Assembly (NCBI GenBank): GCA_900617975.1
Contig: UZAE01000899.1
Location: forward strand, 1 to 17,028
Reading direction: 5' to 3'
DNA: 17,028 nucleotides
Origin: Rodentolepis nana
Lineage: Eukaryota > Platyhelminthes > Cestoda > Cyclophyllidea > Hymenolepididae
This document shows positions 10,247 through 17,028 of this stretch, in pieces. A program made the position numbers and the translations under genes. Every line of letters begins with the position of its first letter. Position 1 is the stretch's first letter. Under the pieces are notes generated by a model. The model worked only from the letters and a program-made list of their open reading frames with translations. It was not told the DNA's origin and ran no database searches.

Positions 10247-11765
10247 TCTATCACCAAATGTGATGAGCGTTTAAAACAATTTACACAGTTACGCAAGATT
10301 TGCCAATATACAATAGTACGATTTCCTAAACTTTCATTCTCTATTTAAAAAGAATTGTGAATATTTCATAATAATTTGAAAAATTTGTAAAAGTTAATGG
10401 TAGTTTTACACACGCGTGAGCATGTAGATCAATGTGATCTAAGTATTCATAGCTATATTCAAATTTCATGCTGAAAATCGATTGATAAGAACTAGTCATT
10501 GTATGTTGAAAGCTTGTATAGTCGAATTATTTTGATTGAATAGGTGCATATTTTATCTATTAAGTTGTGATTGAGTAAACTTGCACCATAGCAGATGTTT
10601 ATTTATATTTTAAAATTAGGAAAGTTGTTTACTTGATTCAAAATACAGCGCTTTGGTCGGTCAAAGAACTTCTTTTACTTCTATTTTCTTATGTGAAGTA
10701 TCACAAATAATCGTTTTACTTTCCCCCATACGCAAATTGCTCCATAGCAACACTTATTTTTAAAAAATTTTCGTTCAGAAGTGCACAGGAAAATAATGTA
10801 TGCCTTCTTCATTTACTGCTGTTTTTGTACTTAGATTAAACACTCTGTGAATGATGGGTCTCCGGGAACTTGATAAAATTGTTTTGTACCCCATATATTT
10901 TTTGTAACCACAGGGATGCAATTAAGTTTTAAGATTTTTAAACAATATTTTACTCAACTCAATCCGTTCTAATGCACATAAATAATATTTTAATCTGCAT
11001 TAAAAATTACACAAGCTAAGTTAATGACATTAAATATGATTTACAATAATTAATATAGATGTAGGTCTATCTCGACAACCTGTTAGCTACTTCCCTTGCT
11101 GAGTAGCCATACCTATTATTAATATTTAGTCTCTGCTATCGCAGTCTGTTTATCAGAATATGTCAATTTGAGGATTTATTTTGTTATACTTTTATTATAA
11201 AGTTGCATTATGGTTCCAGGGTCTCAAAACTAAATGTAAAATATTTTTTTGAATAATATTTTACTACCAATCTTCGATGGAAGTACTTCTCGTAAATTTC
11301 AATCATCTTAAATTCTTAAGGACAAATTATTATCAATGTTTAATTACGAGATGTTAATGTTTGAACATTTGGAGACTTTGAAAGAATATGTAAATTTCAA
11401 TTAGATGGTCTTTACATGTTGGTTGATGTAGGATTATCGTCACTAACTTTAAATAAATTTCATCCGAATTTATCATCTTTTTCTGTTTTCATAATTACTA
11501 TCACAGTGTGCTGCCGTTGTTCGCTTTCTAACTTATGTTCACTAAATCACTCACCATAAAGCTTTACTTATAAAAATACATGTAATTCCTTAAGTGATAA
11601 TTATTAGCTTGTCTTTGAATGCCCACGAGAATCTTTTAATTTCCATTGAAAATAAATCATGTTCATTCTAGCTATTGCAATATGTGAAATACTTGATTTG
11701 AAATGAAATTTTGTGGCAGTAAACAAATAGTACGTTGAATTTCAAAACCTACTCAAGCAATTCTC
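10247..11765. other. AT-rich DNA upstream of CPSF6, no gene seen
   Basis: It should contain the CPSF6 promoter on the minus strand. No clear TATA box, GC-rich element, RNA gene or coding frame was seen. Confidence 0.5.
10248..10249 (-). promoter_or_regulatory. Possible splice acceptor one base before the CPSF6 start
   Basis: On the minus strand the sequence GGTGATAG|A directly precedes the ATG at 10246. The pyrimidine tract is weak, so this is the least convincing of the three start-adjacent acceptors. It would suit spliced-leader addition with an extremely short 5' UTR. Confidence 0.25.
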
Positions 11766-11821
11766 ATGGATCTTCTGCTGCTATTAAGAGTTTGTATCTT
11801 GTTCGTCGGTTTAACATCAAG
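11766..11821 (+). CDS. Candidate first exon encoding a signal peptide
   Basis: ATG opens MDLLLLLRVCILFVGLTS, then AG and a possible donor GTGGGT at 11822. A Met, a short polar start, a run of about thirteen hydrophobic residues and a small-residue end (GLTS) fit a secretory signal peptide. Coding exon 1 of a secreted or membrane protein is often just this. The donor is non-optimal, ending in phase 2. I could not find a second exon that joins in phase: the most visible downstream acceptor (13027-13028) would give an immediate stop. The next exon may lie beyond the window. An 18-residue hydrophobic frame can arise by chance in this much DNA. Confidence 0.3.
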
Positions 11822-14279
11822 GTGGGTATGGTTGTGGAAGGGAAAACATTTATATACACGAGCAACGGTTAACGGCGTCATAAACAAATTTTTTAGCTTC
11901 ACTGGGAGAAAATAATAGTCATTTACAGATATTTTGGTACAAACTAATTTAATCTATAGGGCTAGAGTTCAGTTTGTTCTTTGGCACTGTATTTCAGAAG
12001 TGATTTCCAATTTGCCAATTCCCGTTTTGTGATTAAATCCCTACATTGCCAGATATTTATCAATTTAATTCTACCGATGTTCTCAGTCTTGAATAGGACT
12101 AATTAATTAGTCATTCATAGATGGAAAAAAGGTGACTTAAGGGATATTTCAATCAAGGAAATGGTATTAGTAAAATTTTTTAAGAAAATTTGTACTAAAA
12201 ATGTTCCTGAAAATAGAAATAAATGCAATCGGAAAAATGATTTGATATGCAAAACGTCAAATTTTACTTTATGGGAAGGGAATCAAAAATGTCGTCGTTT
12301 CCAAATAATCCTATCCAAGTTTTCACGAGCGTGTCAATTTTTTTAAGAACGAACTGTTTTCTTGCATATATAGTGGTGAAAGCTTATTTCTTTTATAAAT
12401 GACATCACATGATCTCTCTGAAAGTGAGTGATTTAGTATAAATTTCGAACTGAGTTTGAAATTCCATTTTATCTACCAAAATGTGGAATAACAAAATTTT
12501 AGACTGTTGAGTAGCGTGGCTGTTCAAAATGACTAATGACTTCAGTCTTCTTAACTAGGAATTTTTAATCAATACTTCAAACAACCGTAACAGAGTTTGT
12601 ATTCGCGCAAGAAATTAGTTAACTGGAATATGTGAAACACCACAACTGAACTAATACCGATAATCGCTGTATTTTTCGCTTGAAGCATGACTACGTGTGC
12701 ACTGGCAAGTGGGAATGATCTTGGAGTAATTAGCTATTACACTTCCGTTACAGGTCTAGTGAAAGTCATTTTGTTAATCTCGTTGATTTGTTTTGGGAGA
12801 GTTTTTACTTTAGAGGTCGGAAAGTTGTAATTTATCGAAAATCGGAATATAAAAGTTCAAAAAGTCGTTTTCAAAAGTCGAGAATTTGAGCAGTATGGTT
12901 ATAATCTTATTAAAATTTAATTCCTCGAACTTTCCATGGTTGAATTTTCAAAATGTTGATTTAAGGTTTTTATTTGTTTTTGGATACACACTAAAAATTA
13001 AAAATCAATTTTTAATTTTTTCTTCAGTCACGACTAATGGAAGATCATCTTCAATCTCAAATTCAGAAACACATAGTCCCTTGGTGAACCGTTTCTAGCC
13101 CCATTGGTCATCAAAATAGATCGACTGTTACCAGCCTTAAAATTTCAACCAATGCAGTGGTCAACGGACTAACATCTAATGCATATCACATCAAAAACTG
13201 GTTAAGTGAACCTTGGATTTCAAATTTTTTCGAACCTTTTATATCCCTATAAAGTAAAACAAAGTAAAGTCTCAACTTTGCGATTAAAATTATCCTTGAA
13301 ATTTTAGGGCACACGGGTAGTAAAGTTGCCTTGATCGTATATGTTGTAATTCCTTTTAGACTCCGATCATTATTTTATCTCAAATTTCACGAAAATGTCG
13401 TTAAGATGATCGTGGTATTATTAATTTCGCGCAAATTTTAGAAGTAACACAGCATTTTTCTAACGGTTAAAATGTAATAGATAAGTGACCAATAGCAATT
13501 CTTGAACAGTAGGGAATTATTAAGTTGAAATAATCGGTCGATTTCTGCAACGATCGGGTCGGAAATACAAATGGGCAACAGGTGTGTTTTTTAAATTAGT
13601 TTATTATAAGGGTTAAATTGCACTTTTTAATTCTTTGCCAACTCTGACTTGCAGTATTTAGCTCTGAATCTTAATTTTAAGGAAACATGTTCTTATTATT
13701 TCATCCAGCCCTCCTGAATTTCGGATAATTAAACAAATGCACATATCCATCAGCTCAAAATTAAGAAGAGTAGTTACGTAGCACTCTTGTTGAATTGGAT
13801 AAGAAGCTTTGGAGAGAGGCTATAAATTGATATCGTTCAGTTCGCATTAAATTAGGGGTTTTCATATTGTTTAGCAATCGATTTCGGAGGAAATATGACT
13901 TGGCTTTGGCCAAATTAAGAGTTTACTTTGTCCATAAACTCTTTAAAGCTCAAAAACAAAATAAAACAAAACATGTCCATCTGGAAATCACATTTACCCT
14001 GCATTATCGGATATTTAGATGATTAGTACATGACTTGAAATCGGTCTTAGGGGGTAGAAAGAAGGTAATTTGATAGATATATATGTATAACTTTATGCGA
14101 AACCTATAATTAGCGAAATCGAAAATGAAAATATTTCCCATCTGCGAGCTTAACTCCCCCTTAAAATAGCAATTGGGTGCTAATAACTGATATTGTAGAA
14201 ATGACAAAAGCCTTCAAGTTATTTTAAAGCCGTAAGTTACGGAAATTAATAACAATATCGCAGGGGTTAGCTGATAACA
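11822..14279. other. AT-rich DNA without a confirmed gene
   Basis: Frames at 12161-12346 (Lys/Asn-rich) and 12886-13098 have no recognisable content. A good acceptor (TTTTTTCTTCAG) at 13028 precedes a 71-base open stretch rich in Ser, ending in a TAG at 13096, but no partner exon was found. It could all be intronic if 11766-11821 is a real exon. Confidence 0.45.
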
Positions 14280-14391
14280 ATGCTAAGAGTTTTCGCGGGT
14301 GATTCGTCTTCGAAAAATTGTCTCCCTCTTGTGTTGGTTTTCCTTGGAATGGAGGTTTCTTTACGTCACTGGCAAGACCTACTTTTGAAGG
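14280..14391 (+). CDS. Weak candidate exon, unrecognised product
   Basis: ATG opens about 37 codons (MLRVFAGDSSSKNC, later FLGMEVSLRHWQDLLLK) that end at a consensus-like donor GGTGAGT near 14391. Base composition is more balanced than the surroundings. An AG at 14262-14263 lies 17 bases upstream, but the frame has a TAG at 14268-14270, so it could only be a start exon. No homology is recognised. Confidence 0.18.
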
Positions 14392-14508
14392 GTGAGTTAA
14401 TCATTTTGAAGTAGTCAATTCGAACTTCCCAAGTTGTAAAACACATTTCCAGTGAAATTTGTGCTAAAGTGATGAAATGCAATGAATGGAAGGCTTTCTA
14501 CTTAGGAT

Positions 14509-14526
14509 GGGGGAGGGGGGGGGGAG
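14509..14526 (+). repeat. G-rich tract
   Basis: G5-A-G10-A-GG. It could fold as a G-quadruplex; such runs are also prone to sequencing length errors. Confidence 0.7.
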
Positions 14527-15898
14527 GAAGAAAGGTGATTGCTGTTGATATTGAGAATTCTAATGACTTTCGTCGACATATTTGTAAACTTTATGAACTT
14601 AATATAAAGAAGAGTGTAGTTCAGCTGTCACCTATGTGAATATCATCTTCATCACTGACAGATTGCGACAAATTAGTATTACCTTTGATATACATTTGCG
14701 GCAAGTGAATTTAGAGCTGATGGCGGATGACAGATAATCTTAGCAAATATAAGCTTTTCAACTTAAACTGAGTTGAAAGCATTAGAAAAAATAGAGTACC
14801 CTCCTTCTCATCTTTAAATTTACAACTAAGAGATGATGGATTCGCTTGTCACATGAGAATATAAGTACCAATCTTGCAAGTTAAGTGATGCTATAACCTG
14901 ATTCTTTAGTCTCTGTCTAGCTTTAGGCAAAACACCTCCCACCTCTCCACTCCAGTATAAGTTCACACCATTACTTTGTATTATGTAATCCGGTTGAAGG
15001 CAAATTACTGATTATAACAAGCTAGCTCTCACAATACTTCATTTCCTAGAGCGGTGTTACAGCCTCAATGAGTCAGATAAAATGCTCATAATTAATTTAT
15101 TTAGCGAATAATCTAATATTATTGACAATATTGGTAAACAATGTTTGCAACCTTCGGAATAATGTTAGCACCAAGGCCATTAAAAGATAAAAAATACCAA
15201 ACGCTTATCATAGAAAGAGGAATAATATCATAGGTCCAAAACGTACAGATAAATTAGGTGAATTTCAAACAAAATTCTTGCTTAATTGAAGGTGATTGGT
15301 AGTTACCTGGATACTAGGTGTTTTTATTTATTTTTAGGCACAATTACTACCAGTCAGAAAGATCTGTCCGCCATTGAGAGACTCCTCACTCCAAATTTCA
15401 GCATATCTACCTCTATCTGTTCTTAGATAAACGCCCAACGCAACACACCATTTCGCCTTAACAGATTCAGCGACCCTTACTAACCCTGTGCTTATACAAA
15501 ATCATGTTTAAACTTTCTATACTATTTGTTTTCACAACCGTATCGGCTTGAATTTATACCCCAGTTCTTGCCACAAACTTCTTCTATCAACTCACATCTT
15601 CGGCGCCTCATTTTACTTTTGCTTTTATGTTATTCTCACTGTTTCACACCCCTCTACTTCCTATTAAAATAGCCTTTTCCAACTGAGCCGTTTGCATTCG
15701 TGCTAGTTGCTGGCTCTACATCTGACGATGCTGGCCTTATCCTACTGAACCTGTTGATCCACTAGTACTGCCTTGAAAAGTGGAAGAATACTCGTATTCT
15801 GCTATCCCTCGTTGCATTAGTACCCCCACTGGTACGGTAGGCTCTTCCATTCACCGAATGCGTGTTGGTACACAAACACAAACGGAATGTTGAAAAAG

Positions 15899-15926
15899 AA
15901 CGAGAAAGAGAGAGAGAGATAGAGAT
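15899..15926. repeat. GA-rich microsatellite
   Basis: AAAGAGAGAGAGAGAT-type simple repeat on the plus strand. Confidence 0.75.
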
Positions 15927-16109
15927 GGATAATAGATTTTCTTTTACAACACTATATTCCTACAAAGTAATAAACAACAAAATCGGTTGGATAATTTTGA
16001 AGTAATTCGAGTCATTATAACATAAGGATATAAGTATAAGTAATCTCTCAGAGTCTCACTAATCGGGCAGGCAATACTACAACAGTTAAAGTCAATTCCA
16101 ACGAACACA

Positions 16110-16180
16110 CGAGAATAGAGACAGAGAAGGGAGATATTGAGGAGAAGAGGGAGAGTGAGAGAGACAGGGGGAGAGTGCGC
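16110..16180. repeat. Imperfect purine-rich (GA) tract
   Basis: About 70 bases of nearly pure purine with short interruptions. It explains the Leu/Ser-rich open frame seen on the opposite strand at 15944-16228. Confidence 0.7.
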
Positions 16181-16294
16181 GGTGACAGAAAGGAGACTTG
16201 AACATAACTTTGAGCACGACTCACACAACCAATGGCTTCTCAGACTGTGTTCGAGTTGAAAACAAAGAAGAGATGAAGAAGGAAGGTAAATAAT

Positions 16295-16321
16295 GGGGAA
16301 GGGTGGTGGTGGGGGGGGGGG
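16295..16321 (+). repeat. G-rich tract with GGT units
   Basis: GGGGAAGGG, then GGT units, then eleven G. It has at least four runs of G and so meets the usual G-quadruplex pattern. Confidence 0.7.
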
Positions 16322-16678
16322 TTAATAAGATGAGAATGAAGCAGTTTCCTAAAAAAGATAAAATTAGGGGAAATAACGAATTCAGGAAAATCATAAAGTT
16401 AAAGCATCTGCAAGGAAAAGTTACATTAATTAGGAGACGAAGGAGTTGGCTTGAATCGCAGTTTCTTTGCTTTTTGGCGTGAAATCTTGATGAAAATAAA
16501 CACAGAGATATAAGTAGGCAAGTGTAAAGTTAAGAATGTTTGCCAATTCATCTACCTCTCCCTGGCTGTTGGGGATCTAGAAGTAAATCTAGGTGACATG
16601 GCTAACTATGGAAATAATTCCAGCGTTCAGCGACCTCTGAATGCGGGAGTTAATCCAGGATGCTTAAACACTATACTT

Positions 16679-17008
16679 TGGGGTGTGCGATAGACTTACC
16701 TCCACGTGGTGCACCCTGGGCAACGTATACTCATACGGCAAAAAGTCTATTAACCGGCATTTGACTTCTAACTTCAAACTACCACGACTCCCTTGGTTGT
16801 CATATTCTACCCCTACCACAGTACTCACCTTACCTTTTTCTCTAACTTTGTGCCTGTCTGCCTCTTTTACATCTGCGAATCGCTCTTCTGTTACCCATCC
16901 CTCGACTTTCTGCTACTTTAATGAACCTTCCCTCTGTGAAGCCCGAAGTCAGTTAAATGGCTAATGATATCTATCAAAACACCTGACATTTGAAATAAAT
17001 AAATGAAA
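16679..17008 (+). repeat. Interspersed repeat family, copy 3 (full length)
   Basis: Same direction and start as copy 1, ending in AAATAAATAAATGAAA. It holds a 5-bp stem GTCAG (16948-16952) with CTGAC (16983-16987) enclosing the CTAATGATATCTATC block. Its first 80 bases are nearly identical to copy 1. The copy seems complete, although the window ends about 20 bases later. Confidence 0.85.
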
Positions 17009-17028
17009 TACTTTGGCAAACATTGGAT

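Larger units (their letters stand above)
14392..16678. other. Mixed intergenic DNA with simple repeats
   Basis: Holds a G-rich tract (14509-14526), a pyrimidine-rich and relatively GC-rich stretch (about 15340-15850), GA-rich microsatellites (15899-15926 and 16110-16180) and a second G-rich tract (16295-16321). An acceptor-like TTTATTTTTAG at 15338 precedes a 29-codon open stretch ending at 15431, with no recognised content. No gene can be supported. Confidence 0.5.

Noticed and set aside
12161..12346. 61-codon plus-strand frame, Lys/Asn/Phe-rich
   Set aside because: Composition follows the AT-rich background; no homology, splice context or regulatory signal was seen.
15746..15780. AACCTGTTGATCC... 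resembling the start of 18S rRNA
   Set aside because: The likeness fades within about 15 bases, needs gaps, and nothing further downstream resembles rRNA.
15944..16228. Leu/Ser-rich minus-strand open frame
   Set aside because: It arises from the purine-rich repeat tract, with no recognisable content or splice context.
16948..16987. Hammerhead-ribozyme-like core (CTAATGA ... AAAA, GAAA in copy 1) near the repeat 3' end
   Set aside because: The invariant G of CTGANGA is A or T in all three copies, the GAAA is AAAA in two of three, and no proper stem III with a cleavage triplet can be paired.

Overview
The window is eukaryotic nuclear DNA, most likely from a parasitic flatworm and probably a tapeworm. 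It is AT-rich and its genes are split by GT-AG introns, most of them only 30-45 bp with a second group of 65-74 bp. Interspersed repeats, homopolymer G or C runs and GA microsatellites lie between the genes. The flatworm assignment is an inference from intron sizes and from splice acceptors placed just upstream of the start codons; no sequence search was possible. There are no prokaryotic operons, CRISPR arrays or rRNA genes, and no convincing tRNA.

Three genes can be rebuilt from spliced exons. (1) At 2494-3096 (+) is a ZCCHC10-like protein of about 161 residues, with one CX2CX4HX4C zinc knuckle and a serine-rich tail. (2) At about 4503-5998 (+) is eIF2B subunit beta (EIF2B2), from the nucleotide exchange factor for the translation initiator eIF2. 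Its exons from 4687 onward are secure and its 5' end is ambiguous. (3) At 10246-7247 (-) is the cleavage factor Im large subunit (CPSF6/CPSF7 type): eight exons and 478 residues, with an RRM, a low-complexity middle, a conserved C-terminal helical block and an RS tail. EIF2B2 and CPSF6 converge, with about 1.25 kb between their stop codons. The three genes serve RNA handling or translation but show no sign of acting as one system; their proximity looks incidental.

The rest is mostly non-coding. Positions 1 to about 345 are distinctly GC-richer and structured, and look like part of a mobile element (possibly an LTR). A repeat family of about 330 bp has three copies: 3776-4112 and 4117-4385 in tandem, and 16679-17008. 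The stretch 10.25-16.68 kb holds no confirmed gene, but has one candidate signal-peptide exon at 11766-11821 (+), one weaker candidate exon at 14280-14391 (+), purine-rich microsatellites and two G-rich tracts.

I found no convincing novel multi-gene system. The most useful observations are the micro-intron architecture, the splice acceptors next to all three start codons (possible spliced-leader trans-splicing), the proline-poor middle of the CFIm large subunit, and the repeat family with an unusually conserved 5' block.
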